DNA of 64,000 nt from positions 1 through 64,000 of the forward strand of contig NZ_AUJQ01000009.1 of NCBI RefSeq assembly GCF_000424305.1. The letters are read 5' to 3'. The first letter of the stretch is position 1, and every line of letters begins with the position of its first letter. This document shows, piece after piece, positions 17,673-27,439 of this stretch. This DNA comes from Pseudobutyrivibrio ruminis AD2017 (GTDB taxonomy: Bacteria > Bacillota > Clostridia > Lachnospirales > Lachnospiraceae). A program made the position numbers and the translations under genes. A model generated the notes under the pieces. It did no database searches. It was given only the letters and a program-made list of their open reading frames with translations, and was not told the origin of the DNA.

Positions 17673-19901
17673 CTACATCATTTCAGTATCTTCCATTCTT
17701 TCTTCCATGTAGTGATTAATTGGCTCAAATGGAATTCTTATGAGAAGTCCAATTATTAATGAAACGACCATAAATACTACAAGTGTACCTAAATACTTAA
17801 GGTAATCAAGCTTATACATTCCACATAAGCATTCTCGAATAGCATTGATTGCATATGGGAATGGGAAGAAGATATATACTTTCTTAAAGAATTCTGGAAG
17901 TAACTCAATTGGATAGGTTCCAGAGCTTCCTGCAATTTGAATAACAACTAAAACTACTGCCAAAGCCTTTCCTGCGTCTCCCCAGGTTACTACAAGTGAA
18001 TAAATCAATATAGTAAATGTAGTAGCTATAAATGATCCTGCCACAAAGAATAAAAGAGGATGAACGCACTGCACATGTAGGAGGTATATGTCTCCTGAGA
18101 CAATGATTATTGACTGAAGCTGTCCTAATACCCAATAAAGCGCATATCTACCAAAATATAGCTGTCTTTCGGACGCATCAGGATATTTTGATTTATCTGG
18201 CTTTACCTTAATTATAGCTGTAAGAATTAAGGCTCCAACCCAAAATGCTAATGTTGAATAGAATGGAGCAACAGCAGAGCCATAATTTTCTATTGGATAA
18301 ACTGCTTCAGTAACAACATTTACTGGTGTAGAGAAGAACTTTCCGTATACCTCAGGATCTCCTGATAAAGCATTTACCAGAACCTGAAGCTTTTCACTTT
18401 CACTGGCTTGTTCCACCTCATTTATTACATCTATCAATCTACCATTTACATAGACAATAGCTTCATTTGTCTTTTGAATACTTGTGTTTGCACAATCTAC
18501 ACTATTATCAATAGCGTTAAACATAACAACTAAATTGCCAAATGTTTCTCCCACATTGTTAAGAAGAGAATTAGTATTTCCAAGCATCCCTGTTAATGAG
18601 TTTAATCCGCTATTTATTTTATTATTCAAATCACCAGTTACGATGTTTTCAACCTTTATCGCACTGTCTTTGGAGTTTGAAATTTCTTGATTAACTTTGT
18701 CTTCACCCTGATTAACAAGGGCGGCTACATCTATCTGCTCTATAGCTTCTTTTTTCTTTTGAGCTTCAGCTACCTTGTTTTCACTATTTGCAATTGTTGA
18801 ATCAATATTTTCAAGGTCTGATATTACTTTATCTAAGTCCTTGGTATCTCGGCCCACAAATTTTGAAAAGTTTTGTATCTGCTTAAGGGGCGGAAGAACA
18901 GAGTCTTTTATTTCGTCGATTTTATCTTTACCGATTTCATCTGGCAAACTATAAATCATTATCTCTATTTCTGACGCTGTAACTGCTGCCTTTTTAAGTG
19001 CATCTGCCTTTTGCTCTACGTTATCCGCTACGGCCGCAACATCTAAGTAGTTGTTCATTTGACCAGCCTTAGCGTTTATTATATCTATTACATCTTTAAC
19101 ATCTTTTGAATATGTATTAACTGTTGTCGCAGTCTGTGCTGAAACTGCCTGCGAATTTTTGACCGCATCTGCACTTACTTTAGCCTGATTTTCGATATTT
19201 TTTGCATCCTGCTTAGCTACTGCCAGTGCAGACTGAAGCTTAGCATCATTATCAAGAATAGTAGTAAAAGCATTCTGATATGTTGTTAAATCAGCACTAA
19301 GTGTTTTGAGCTTATCAATAACTCTATCAACGCCACCTTGCTCCTGTAATTCATCTGAAAAATTAGAAGCATTAGAAAAAACCTCACTTACAACTACCTC
19401 TGTAAATGCTACATTGATATTGTTTTGAAGGCTTTGTACTACTGTATCAGATATTTTTGTTGCAACTGGATTTTTCTTTTGATTCTCATAGAAATGTAGG
19501 ATAGGACGATCCACTTCTTCTGTAAGAACGTTGTACATGTTGTATGTAAAATCTTCATCAATCACAACTGCTGCGTAATATTCACCACTATAAACGCCAT
19601 CAGTGGCTTCTTTTTCTGAATCTACAAATTGCCAGTCTACAGCTGTATTCTCATGAAGATTTTCAATTATGGTATCACCCTGATTATGATATTCACCGTT
19701 TTCGTCTGTAAATCCCTTATCCAGTGATACAGCTGCAAACTTTAATGCACCTGTATTTCCATAGGGATCCCAGTTAGAATAAATATTAAACCACGCATAT
19801 AATGCTGGCAAAAAACATATTCCTATTACAATTACTAAGGCAAAGAAATTCTTTGCTAATCCTACAACATCATCAACAAAAATCTTTTTAACAGTTTTCA
19901 T
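17673..19901 (-). CDS. YhgE/Pip family membrane protein (first copy)
   Basis: 742 residues with the same plan as its neighbour: helix ~19-39, ALYAWFNIYSNWDPYG just after it, a ~490-residue extracytoplasmic coiled-coil region rich in A, N, K and D, and a C-terminal block of five or six helices including GSSGTYPIELLPEFF. The two copies share the end motifs (AGGTFPIEVLP versus SSGTYPIELLP) but differ through the extracellular part, which suggests an old duplication and perhaps a heterodimer. It begins 14 nt after the GGDEF gene. Confidence 0.85.
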   Translation of the reverse strand: MKTVKKIFVDDVVGLAKNFFALVIVIGICFLPALYAWFNIYSNWDPYGNTGALKFAAVSLDKGFTDENGEYHNQGDTIIENLHENTAVDWQFVDSEKEATDGVYSGEYYAAVVIDEDFTYNMYNVLTEEVDRPILHFYENQKKNPVATKISDTVVQSLQNNINVAFTEVVVSEVFSNASNFSDELQEQGGVDRVIDKLKTLSADLTTYQNAFTTILDNDAKLQSALAVAKQDAKNIENQAKVSADAVKNSQAVSAQTATTVNTYSKDVKDVIDIINAKAGQMNNYLDVAAVADNVEQKADALKKAAVTASEIEIMIYSLPDEIGKDKIDEIKDSVLPPLKQIQNFSKFVGRDTKDLDKVISDLENIDSTIANSENKVAEAQKKKEAIEQIDVAALVNQGEDKVNQEISNSKDSAIKVENIVTGDLNNKINSGLNSLTGMLGNTNSLLNNVGETFGNLVVMFNAIDNSVDCANTSIQKTNEAIVYVNGRLIDVINEVEQASESEKLQVLVNALSGDPEVYGKFFSTPVNVVTEAVYPIENYGSAVAPFYSTLAFWVGALILTAIIKVKPDKSKYPDASERQLYFGRYALYWVLGQLQSIIIVSGDIYLLHVQCVHPLLFFVAGSFIATTFTILIYSLVVTWGDAGKALAVVLVVIQIAGSSGTYPIELLPEFFKKVYIFFPFPYAINAIRECLCGMYKLDYLKYLGTLVVFMVVSLIIGLLIRIPFEPINHYMEERMEDTEMM

Positions 19902-19915
19902 TAAACTTCTTTCCT

Positions 19916-21529
19916 TTATTTTTTAGCCTCATCTGCATTGCAGATTTTTATTGCATTTCTACTTTCTTGCTTAACCTCATATAGCATTTTGTCCGCCTGT
20001 TGAAGATATGAAAACATTGTATCCCCACTAGTTGGCATACCATAACATATCCCCTGAGAAATAGTAACTCTATTGTCTGTCAAAGAGAATAGATGTTCAA
20101 TCTTAGCTTCATAAACCAAGTCTCTCAATTCATTAGCTTTGGCTTCCACCATTTCATAGGTTAAACCTTCATAAATAATCACAAATTCGTCGCCACCATA
20201 TCGTGCGGCAAAAATATTATCATCAGCTGAAAGCTTTAATAGTACGTTAGCAATGCATTTAATACAATCATCACCGGACTGATGGCCATAATTGTCATTA
20301 AACTGTTTAAAGAAATCTATGTCTAATATTTCAACAGCAATGCTGGTCTTTGTAGCCAAAGTCTTCTTAAAGACATCCTCACTATATTCATTAAGCTTCA
20401 GTCTATTATACATTCCTGTTAGCGGATCTGTCTCTGAACGTTTTTGCAAGAATGTATTCTTCTCCTCGACTTTTCGGTTGATTTGTGTAAGCTCCATATA
20501 CGAATTACGCATAACGACCATGTTGCTAACCATCAGTCGATTCTCACGTTCCATAAATTCTGATAACTCAAAATATAAAACAGACGATATTTTATATTCC
20601 TCTATCTGTTTTACTTTACGATAATATCTGATTTTAAGAGTTAAAAGCTTACGTTCAAGATTTTTGATTGATGTATGCTTTGTCAAATCATCCAGTATAG
20701 TATATGCTGCAAAAAAATCATCATACTTTTCTATAGATAAAAGCATATGAAGATAGTCATAAAAATCATCAAATACATCCAATATAGGCATACTTGTACT
20801 GGCGTTTTTATTAACCATATCAATCCAATAATCCCTTGCCTCGTTTTCACCTATAGCCCTATGTACTCTGGCAAAGAAACAATAGATTACGATTTTATCC
20901 ATTTCCTGTAAAAATGGTATACAGTCTAATCTTAATCGCTTTTCAACCTCAAGATAATTATCCTGCATATCTAATTTTAGATAAGCTCTACCCATTCCAA
21001 GTAGGGTAGCAGTCATGTTTTCTATATAATTATCAATATCCGTATGCTCCAACAAATAACGATGGGCAATCTCTGTATGTGAAATAGATTTTTGATATTC
21101 TTCGATATTTAGATATAAAGAGCCTAAATTCATGTGAATCATCCACTCAATATCAGGAAGTGAATAATCCTCACATATACTGATGGCTTTGATATAGTAA
21201 TCAAGAGCAAATGGAGCATTTCCTCGGTTTAGAGAAACAATGCCAAGCATATTGTTAGCCATTGCAACGTATCCCCATTCCTTTACATGCTCCATTGGGC
21301 CCATGCAAGAAAGCATATGAGAATAAAAATTAGATGCATCATTTAATAGATAGTAGGTTTCACCCATAGAAAAATAGGCATAACCAATGAGCGCATCATC
21401 TTTTATGTTTTTTCCAATTTCGAGCAGTTTATCACATGCCTTTATAACTGCTCCTGGATTTTTTCCCCTATTTAGTTGAATGTCTCCAATCAATAATTGA
21501 ATTTCTCTGTTATATCCTAGAACATTCAT
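19916..21529 (-). CDS. Diguanylate cyclase with N-terminal TPR-like region
   Basis: About 537 residues from the ATG at 21529, which has GGGGAG 10 nt upstream; a TTG at 21547 gives 543. Residues ~1-330 are soluble and helical with a TPR-like spacing of short pairs. A coiled-coil linker at ~325-360 leads to a GGDEF domain whose motif GGDEF is intact (~443-447), preceded by LTGMYNRLKL and DIDFFKQFNDNYGHQSGDDC. A cyclic-di-GMP synthase is therefore expected. No RxxD inhibitory site stands before GGDEF, so feedback inhibition is unlikely. No transmembrane helix is seen; the sensor input would be cytoplasmic protein or ligand binding. It lies between rsmA and two YhgE genes. Confidence 0.88.
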   Translation of the reverse strand: MNVLGYNREIQLLIGDIQLNRGKNPGAVIKACDKLLEIGKNIKDDALIGYAYFSMGETYYLLNDASNFYSHMLSCMGPMEHVKEWGYVAMANNMLGIVSLNRGNAPFALDYYIKAISICEDYSLPDIEWMIHMNLGSLYLNIEEYQKSISHTEIAHRYLLEHTDIDNYIENMTATLLGMGRAYLKLDMQDNYLEVEKRLRLDCIPFLQEMDKIVIYCFFARVHRAIGENEARDYWIDMVNKNASTSMPILDVFDDFYDYLHMLLSIEKYDDFFAAYTILDDLTKHTSIKNLERKLLTLKIRYYRKVKQIEEYKISSVLYFELSEFMERENRLMVSNMVVMRNSYMELTQINRKVEEKNTFLQKRSETDPLTGMYNRLKLNEYSEDVFKKTLATKTSIAVEILDIDFFKQFNDNYGHQSGDDCIKCIANVLLKLSADDNIFAARYGGDEFVIIYEGLTYEMVEAKANELRDLVYEAKIEHLFSLTDNRVTISQGICYGMPTSGDTMFSYLQQADKMLYEVKQESRNAIKICNADEAKK

Positions 21530-21556
21530 TTCCCATAAACTCCCCAATCACCTTTT

Positions 21557-22411
21557 TTAATACTCTTTTAAAATATTGGTTAAGGTTGCAAAATCTTGTA
21601 AAGATAATGCTTCTCCCCTGACAGTTGGACTAAAACCTGCCTTTTCAATAGCCTCAGCTATTTGTTCCTTTGAAAAATGTAAACCGTTGCTTAATCCATT
21701 TTGAAGAGTCTTTCTTCTTTGATTGAAGGATGCTCTAATAATCTGGAATAGTAGCTTTTCATCACATTTAACTGGTGGATTATTATGGCACTTAAGTGTA
21801 ATTACCGTACTAGTAACCTTTGGCTGTGGCATAAAACAGCTTGGTGGTGCATCACAAACAATCTGTGGATTTGAATAGTACTGAACTGCAAGTGAGAGAG
21901 CACCGTACTCCTTTGAGCCTGGGCCTTCCTGCATTCTGTCAGCCACTTCCTTTTGAATCATTATTGTGATTGATTCAAGTGGAACATGACTTTCAAATAA
22001 TCCCATAATAATTGGTGTTGTAATGTAATAAGGCAAATTAGCAACAACCTTTATTGGCTTTCCGCCATTTTTTTCTTCAGCTAGCTTCTTAATATCAACC
22101 TTTAAGATATCCTGATTGATTACTGACCAGTTCTTATATGATGAGAGAGTATCATCCAAAATTGGAATCAGTGTTTTATCGATTTCTACAGCAACAACTT
22201 CCCTTGCTTCCTCGCAAAGGCGCTGTGTCATTGTTCCTATTCCAGGACCTATTTCTAAAACAAAATCATCTTTAGTAATTCCTGCTGCGTCAATAATATT
22301 ATCAAGAATATTTCCATCTATTAAGAAGTTTTGTCCATATTTCTTTTGAAATGAGAATCCATGAGCCTCTAAGACAGCTCTTGTATAGGTTGGATTGCTT
22401 AAATATGCCAT
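21557..22411 (-). CDS. rsmA: 16S rRNA dimethyltransferase A
   Basis: 284 residues. RsmA/KsgA dimethylates A1518 and A1519 at the 3' end of 16S rRNA. SAM motif I VLEIGPGIGTMTQRL (~52-66) and the catalytic NLPYYITTPI (~124-133) are present, with the basic C-terminal helical domain FNQRRKTLQNGL. ATG sits at 22411, 10 nt after tatD. This order with tatD and metG is the same as in Bacillus (metS-tatD-...-ksgA). Confidence 0.96.
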   Translation of the reverse strand: MAYLSNPTYTRAVLEAHGFSFQKKYGQNFLIDGNILDNIIDAAGITKDDFVLEIGPGIGTMTQRLCEEAREVVAVEIDKTLIPILDDTLSSYKNWSVINQDILKVDIKKLAEEKNGGKPIKVVANLPYYITTPIIMGLFESHVPLESITIMIQKEVADRMQEGPGSKEYGALSLAVQYYSNPQIVCDAPPSCFMPQPKVTSTVITLKCHNNPPVKCDEKLLFQIIRASFNQRRKTLQNGLSNGLHFSKEQIAEAIEKAGFSPTVRGEALSLQDFATLTNILKEY

Positions 22412-22421
22412 TTTATATTCC

Positions 22422-23204
22422 TTATCTATTTGCTTTTTTATATATGTTTAACGCGTTTTGGTAGGTAACCTTTTCTACCTCTTCAACGCTGATATTCTTT
22501 ATTTCTGCTATTTTTTCAGCAACATGACTTAAAAAGATAGAAGAGTTACGCTCACCTCTGTGAGGTACAGGCGCCATGTATGGACAGTCTGTCTCAAGAA
22601 CAATGCTTTCAAGTGGAATAGCTTCAACTGTTTCCACCAGCTTTTTAGCATTTTTGAAGGTGACAACACCTCCTACACCTATATACCAGCCCATCTTTAC
22701 ATATTCCATTGCAATTTCTTTAGAATATGAATAACAATGGACAATACCTTTTACATGCCTATTATTATACTGCCTAATTGTGTTTAAAGTGTCTTCTGCC
22801 GCGTCTCTCGAATGGATTATAACAGGCATTTCTAATTCCTTTGCCAAATCCATTTGTTTATTAAACCATATACGCTGTTTTTTGCGCTGTTCTTCTTCCT
22901 TAACCCAATAGTAATCCAATCCTATTTCACCAATTGCTACCACCTTTTCATGGCTGGCATTTTGGCGAAGATATTCCATTACTTCATCGTTTATTTCATC
23001 GATCTCCTCTGGATGAATTCCTATTGCTGCATAAACATCATCATACTTTTCAGCTAAGGCTATACTTTCCTTACAACCTTTGAAAGTAGCTCCGACATTT
23101 ACAACTTTTCCTATATTGTTTTCTCTTAATAAATGAGAAAGAAGTTCGACTCTATCAGCGTCGAACTTCTCATCATCATAATGAGCATGAGTCTCAAAAA
23201 TCAT
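22422..23204 (-). CDS. tatD: TatD family metal-dependent hydrolase
   Basis: 260 residues from ATG 23204, with GGAG about 10 nt upstream; a GTG start 18 nt earlier overlaps metG and is less likely. TatD enzymes are TIM-barrel nucleases with two metals. Metal ligands appear in ETHAHYDD (HxH), in GEIGLDYYW, in VIIHSRDA and in HCYSYS, with ETDCPYMAP near the end, all typical. Activity is probably 3'-5' exonuclease or D-aminoacyl-tRNA deacylase-like repair. It lies one base after the metG stop. Confidence 0.93.
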   Translation of the reverse strand: MIFETHAHYDDEKFDADRVELLSHLLRENNIGKVVNVGATFKGCKESIALAEKYDDVYAAIGIHPEEIDEINDEVMEYLRQNASHEKVVAIGEIGLDYYWVKEEEQRKKQRIWFNKQMDLAKELEMPVIIHSRDAAEDTLNTIRQYNNRHVKGIVHCYSYSKEIAMEYVKMGWYIGVGGVVTFKNAKKLVETVEAIPLESIVLETDCPYMAPVPHRGERNSSIFLSHVAEKIAEIKNISVEEVEKVTYQNALNIYKKANR

Positions 23205-23205
23205 A

Positions 23206-25179
23206 CTAGCAAATCTCCGCACCTGATGGCATTGGCTTTTCAGGTGTCATAAGTGATAAATTACCTTCTGCATCCTCTGCGCAAAGAAGCATTCCTTCTG
23301 ATAATACGCCTGCAAGCTTAGCTGGCTTAAGGTTAACAAGAACCATTACCTTCTTACCAACCATCTCCTCAGGAGAATAGTGCTTGATGATACCAGATAC
23401 AATCTGCTTTGTCTGAGAACCTATCTTAACCTGTGAGCAAAGGAGCTTCTTAGAGCCCTTTACTGCCTCACATGAAACTACCTTACCAACCTGGAACTGA
23501 AGCTTCATAAAATCATCAAATGTAATCTCTGGCTTAGCCTCGATATCGATGCCTTCCTCATCATCCTCGTCCTTAGCTTCTGGCTGTGCTGGATGAAGCT
23601 CAGCAACCTTAGCCATAACCTCATCGAGATCAAGACGAGCGAAAAGAATCTCTGGCTTATCAGTAACCTTTCCACCATTTGTATAGTGACCAAATGTAGA
23701 AAGCTCATCATATGCGATTTCCTTAGCGCCAAGCTGTGCTAATACCTTTTCAGATGTCTCAGGCATGAAAGACTTGAGAAGAGTAGCACCGATTGAGATA
23801 CCCTCTACTAAGTTGTAAAGAACAGTAGCAAGTCTATCCTGCTTAGCTTCATCCTTTGCAAGTGCCCAAGGCATTGTCTCGTCAATGTACTTATTACATC
23901 TCTTGAATAAGTTAAATACCTCTGTGATTGCATCAGCTACACGTAAATCTGCCATCTTTTTCTCAACAGCAGTAACAGTAGAAGTACATACAGCCTTAAG
24001 ATCTGCATCTACATCCTCAGCAACACCCTTGTCCTCAACAACGCCACCGAAGTACTTGTTGCTCATAGAAACTGTTCTGTTAACAAGGTTACCAAGTGTG
24101 TTTGCAAGATCAGAGTTAACACGCTCAACCATAAGTGGCCATGAAATAGCACCATCATTTTCGAATGGCATTTCATGTAATACGAAATATCTAACAGCAT
24201 CTACACCGAAGAAGTCAACGAGTTCATCAGCATAAATAACATTTCCCTTTGACTTTGACATCTTGTCATCGCCACCATCAGCAGACTTTGTAAGAAGCCA
24301 TGGATGACCAAATACCTGCTTTGGAAGCGGAAGATCAAGTGCCATTAAGAAAATTGGCCAGTAAATTGTATGGAAACGAATAATATCTTTACCAATAAGG
24401 TGAAGATCCGCTGGCCATAAAGCCTTGAATCTATCAGAAGATTCTCCATCGCAATCATAACCAATACCAGTGATATAGTTTGTAAGGGCATCAAGCCATA
24501 CATATACTACATGCTTTGGATCAAAATCTACTGGAATACCCCATGTAAATGATGTACGTGATACACAAAGATCCTGAAGTCCTGGTAGAAGGAAGTTGTT
24601 CATCATTTCGTTCTTACGTGATACAGGCTGAATAAATTCAGGATGTGTGTTGATGTAATCGATAAGCTTATCAGCGTATTTGCTCATCTTGAAGAAGTAT
24701 GCTTCTTCCTTAGCTGGCTGAACCTCACGACCACAGTCTGGGCACTTGCCATCTACAAGCTGTGACTCTGTCCAGAATGACTCACATGGAGTACAGTAAA
24801 GTCCTTCGTATGAGCTCTTATAGATATCACCCTTATCATAAAGCTTTTTGAAAATCTTCTTAACCTGCTTCTCGTGATCTTCATCTGTTGTTCGGATGAA
24901 TTTATCATAAGATGTGTTCATTAAATCCCAAATATTTCTAACCTGACCTGAAACATTATCAACAAATTCCTTTGGTGTAATGCCTGCTTCAGCGGCCTTA
25001 AGCTCTATTTTCTGACCATGTTCATCTGTACCTGTCTGGAAGAATACATCATATCCCTCTTGACGACGAAAACGTGCGATTGCATCTGCAAGAACGATTT
25101 CATAAGTATTTCCAATATGTGGCTTACCTGATGTGTAAGCGATTGCTGTAGTAATGTAATAATTGCCTTTGTTACCCAT
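23206..25179 (-). CDS. metG: Methionyl-tRNA synthetase
   Basis: 657 residues, class I synthetase that loads Met onto elongator and initiator tRNA. HIGN (~21-24) is the HIGH motif and KMSKSKGN (~308-315) the KMSKS loop. Four cysteines in YCTPCESF and CPDCGRE form a zinc knuckle. A C-terminal EMAP-II/tRNA-binding domain (~555-657, FDDFMKLQFQVGKVVSCE) follows a DE-rich linker. GGAG precedes ATG 25179. No T-box leader was seen. It follows the zinc-ribbon gene by 9 nt. Confidence 0.97.
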   Translation of the reverse strand: MGNKGNYYITTAIAYTSGKPHIGNTYEIVLADAIARFRRQEGYDVFFQTGTDEHGQKIELKAAEAGITPKEFVDNVSGQVRNIWDLMNTSYDKFIRTTDEDHEKQVKKIFKKLYDKGDIYKSSYEGLYCTPCESFWTESQLVDGKCPDCGREVQPAKEEAYFFKMSKYADKLIDYINTHPEFIQPVSRKNEMMNNFLLPGLQDLCVSRTSFTWGIPVDFDPKHVVYVWLDALTNYITGIGYDCDGESSDRFKALWPADLHLIGKDIIRFHTIYWPIFLMALDLPLPKQVFGHPWLLTKSADGGDDKMSKSKGNVIYADELVDFFGVDAVRYFVLHEMPFENDGAISWPLMVERVNSDLANTLGNLVNRTVSMSNKYFGGVVEDKGVAEDVDADLKAVCTSTVTAVEKKMADLRVADAITEVFNLFKRCNKYIDETMPWALAKDEAKQDRLATVLYNLVEGISIGATLLKSFMPETSEKVLAQLGAKEIAYDELSTFGHYTNGGKVTDKPEILFARLDLDEVMAKVAELHPAQPEAKDEDDEEGIDIEAKPEITFDDFMKLQFQVGKVVSCEAVKGSKKLLCSQVKIGSQTKQIVSGIIKHYSPEEMVGKKVMVLVNLKPAKLAGVLSEGMLLCAEDAEGNLSLMTPEKPMPSGAEIC

Positions 25180-25188
25180 TTTTAACTC

Positions 25189-25545
25189 CTACTCTTCAAA
25201 AATATCATCTATTTTCTCTCCACAAGCACTGCAGTACCTAGAGCCATTCTTAACTAATGCACCGCACTTAGGACAAGCCTTTCCCCCTTTAAGTGCCATA
25301 ATGTCATTGTTAATTTCTTGCAGACGAAGCTCGCAAGCCTTGATTTCTTTTATTTCTTCACGGTCCTCATCTTTTTGCTCTTCGTAATACTTTCTTCCAA
25401 GCTTTTCATATAGTTTGGTAAGTTCGTTTTCTTTGACCTTTTTATCGTACTGAAGCTTGGTCATATCACCAGCATTCTGTGCCATTTTTCCAAGGTCTTT
25501 CGTTGTATTTGCAATGCTATCTGAAAGTTCATCTAAAAGTCCCAT
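25189..25545 (-). CDS. Zinc-ribbon coiled-coil protein
   Basis: 118 residues. Residues ~15-80 form a charged coiled coil, and the C-terminus has a four-cysteine zinc ribbon CPKCG...RYCSACG (~92-111). Such proteins are common in Clostridia without a known role. AGGGAGG lies ahead of the ATG at 25545. It is first in the operon with metG. The 135-bp gap upstream (25546-25680) has no gene; a TAAAAT-like -10 is visible there but no convincing -35. Confidence 0.7.
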   Translation of the reverse strand: MGLLDELSDSIANTTKDLGKMAQNAGDMTKLQYDKKVKENELTKLYEKLGRKYYEEQKDEDREEIKEIKACELRLQEINNDIMALKGGKACPKCGALVKNGSRYCSACGEKIDDIFEE

Positions 25546-25680
25546 AAATATCTACCTCCCTTTAGCCGAAAAATCCCCTCTAAACCTTTTGATTTTAACA
25601 CAATAATAGCTTTTTTACCACTTTTTCCACAAAGAGGTTTCGTTTTCCACAATTATAATTACCTGATATATTGAAAGATT

Positions 25681-26661
25681 TTATACTCCATCTCTTAGTA
25701 TGATATATCCTAAATAAACAGCATATAGTAAAAGCATGATAATACCGTTTGCTCTATTAAGATTTTTCTTTTTTAGGCACATAGCCCAAACAATTGCTGA
25801 AAAACCTACAAGAATAAGGGTATCAATAGCATTAACTGTAAGGTATGTCATTGGCGAAATGGCACCTGCTGTACCAAGTATTAATAGAATATTGAAAACG
25901 TTTGAACCTACTACATTTCCGATTGCCATATCAAGCTCGTTTTTCTTAGCTGCAACAATTGATGTAACAAGCTCTGGAAGTGATGTACCAAGTGCAACAA
26001 TTGTAAGTCCTACTAAAGTTTCTGACATTCCAAACTTTAATGCTAAAGTAGTGCAGGAATCTACAACCCAGTCACCACCAAATTTAATAGCAACAGCTCC
26101 ACCAACGATATATATGATGCAAAGCCATGTAGGAATATCAACTATTTCTTTTTCAACATCTTCTTCTGCTAGACTTGCAGCATCTTTTCTAGACTTTTTA
26201 GCAGCCTTAAGCATTGATGCTAAGAAAATGATAAATACAACAAGAAGAATTGCTCCATCAATGTGTCCAACTGAATTCCCAATAAGTCCCATTATCATAA
26301 GTGCAATGGCACATGCTACTGAAAATGGAAAATCCTTTTTTATAGTATCATCGCTAACCTCAAGAGCAGAGAAGAGTGCACAGCTACCAAGTACTACCAT
26401 AAGGTTGAAAATGTTTGAACCTATTACATTTCCAATAGCAAGCTGATTACTTCCAGCAAGTGATGCAGTTACTGAAACTGAAAGCTCTGGAAGAGATGTT
26501 CCCATTGCAACAATTGTCATTCCGATAACAAGTGCTGGAACATGAAGCTTTTTAGCTACTGCTGAGGCACCTTCAACGAAGAAATCTGCGCCTTTAATAA
26601 GAAATACGAAGCCAACTACAAGAAGTAGCAGAGCTCCTGGAATTGTGCTAAAAAATATCAT
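25681..26661 (-). CDS. CaCA family calcium/sodium antiporter (YrbG-like)
   Basis: 326 residues, about ten helices in two inverted halves. Each half has the alpha-repeat signature GTSLPEL followed by IGNVIGSNIFN: residues ~54-86 and ~229-261. The family exchanges Ca2+ (or other cations, sometimes Mn2+) for Na+ or H+. AGGAGG leads the ATG at 26661. It lies 14 nt after mntP, so the manganese riboswitch upstream of mntP very likely also controls it. This suggests it exports manganese or calcium; the substrate is an inference. Confidence 0.88.
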   Translation of the reverse strand: MIFFSTIPGALLLLVVGFVFLIKGADFFVEGASAVAKKLHVPALVIGMTIVAMGTSLPELSVSVTASLAGSNQLAIGNVIGSNIFNLMVVLGSCALFSALEVSDDTIKKDFPFSVACAIALMIMGLIGNSVGHIDGAILLVVFIIFLASMLKAAKKSRKDAASLAEEDVEKEIVDIPTWLCIIYIVGGAVAIKFGGDWVVDSCTTLALKFGMSETLVGLTIVALGTSLPELVTSIVAAKKNELDMAIGNVVGSNVFNILLILGTAGAISPMTYLTVNAIDTLILVGFSAIVWAMCLKKKNLNRANGIIMLLLYAVYLGYIILRDGV

Positions 26662-26675
26662 TTTATTCTCCTCCT

Positions 26676-27266
26676 TTAAAACCCAAATGATATTCCATAT
26701 AAATGCTCAAGCAAGATTTTCACGCCCAGGAAAATTAGGATAATTCCGCCTAATAACTGGGCCTTTGCCTTGAACTTATTACCAAAAATATTTCCCACAT
26801 AAACACCACCTGCTGAAATAGCAAATGTTGTTAAACCAATAATTAAGATTGCACGAAGTATGTTAAATCCTTCGTAGAATGAGAAAGTAACACCACAGGC
26901 TAATGCATCAATACTTGTGGCAATTGCAAGAAGTGTAAGCTCCTTTAAATCAAGTGGTGGATCCATGATTTCCACCTTATCCTCATTCTTCCATTCTTTG
27001 ATTGCCTCAATAGCCATTTTGCCACCTATATACAACAGAAGTACAAAGGCTATCCAATGGTCATAGGCTGAAATCATATCAGCAAATGCGCTTCCCAAAA
27101 TGAAACCAATCAGTGGCATCAATGCCTGAAAACCACCGAAGAATAGTGCTATCATAAACATTTGCTTTTTATTTACCTGCTTCATTGCCAGTCCTTTGCA
27201 GATAGCGACAGCAAATGCATCCATAGATAGACCTACACCGAATAAAAATACGTCTACTACACTCAT
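26676..27266 (-). CDS. mntP: Manganese efflux pump MntP
   Basis: 196 residues from the ATG at 27266 with AAGGAG 6 nt upstream; the open frame reaches back into the riboswitch terminator, so that longer form is rejected. Six hydrophobic helices in two repeats, each with the conserved Asp-Ala pair: SMDAFAVAICKG (~14-25) and SIDALACGVTFSF. MntP exports Mn2+ across the membrane. It follows a yybP-ykoY riboswitch, the usual control for mntP. Confidence 0.93.
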   Translation of the reverse strand: MSVVDVFLFGVGLSMDAFAVAICKGLAMKQVNKKQMFMIALFFGGFQALMPLIGFILGSAFADMISAYDHWIAFVLLLYIGGKMAIEAIKEWKNEDKVEIMDPPLDLKELTLLAIATSIDALACGVTFSFYEGFNILRAILIIGLTTFAISAGGVYVGNIFGNKFKAKAQLLGGIILIFLGVKILLEHLYGISFGF

Positions 27267-27301
27267 ATTAAACTCCTTTTTTTTGTGAGGGCTGATATAG
27301 C

Positions 27302-27341
27302 AAAAAAGACCCACGTGTAACCAAATCTATGGCTACACGTG
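27302..27341 (-). terminator. Riboswitch expression-platform terminator
   Basis: Stem of cacgtgtaacc (27312-27322) with ggctacacgtg (27331-27341), followed on the minus strand by GGGTC and six T (27302-27307). Its upstream arm overlaps the 3' strand of the riboswitch P1 helix (27338-27343), so the two helices exclude each other. Confidence 0.85.
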
Positions 27342-27435
27342 AGTCTCACTATTTAATGTTTGCCAGGGTCAATCCCGAGTCTGTTGACAAACAACGCATT
27401 CGTTTAATAGCGCTAGCTACTCCCTCACGAGATGT
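27338..27435 (-). promoter_or_regulatory. yybP-ykoY manganese riboswitch
   Basis: On the minus strand the aptamer opens with GAGGGAGTAGCTAGCG and carries TTGACCCTGGCAAAC near the 3' side, the conserved core of the yybP-ykoY class (Mn2+ sensing). P1 can form from CGTGAG (27424-27429) with CTCACG (27338-27343). Its 3' strand is shared with the terminator, so Mn2+ binding should stabilise P1, block the terminator and turn mntP on. The family is known; the switching mechanism is read from the pairing. Confidence 0.88.
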
Positions 27436-27439
27436 ATAC

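Noticed and set aside
23205-23222. Longer tatD start at a GTG overlapping metG
   Set aside because: The ATG at 23204 has a GGAG site and gives the usual TatD N-terminus beginning at MIFETHAHYDD.
27267-27314. Extended mntP start at 27314
   Set aside because: It would start inside the riboswitch terminator, and the ATG at 27266 has AAGGAG 6 nt upstream.
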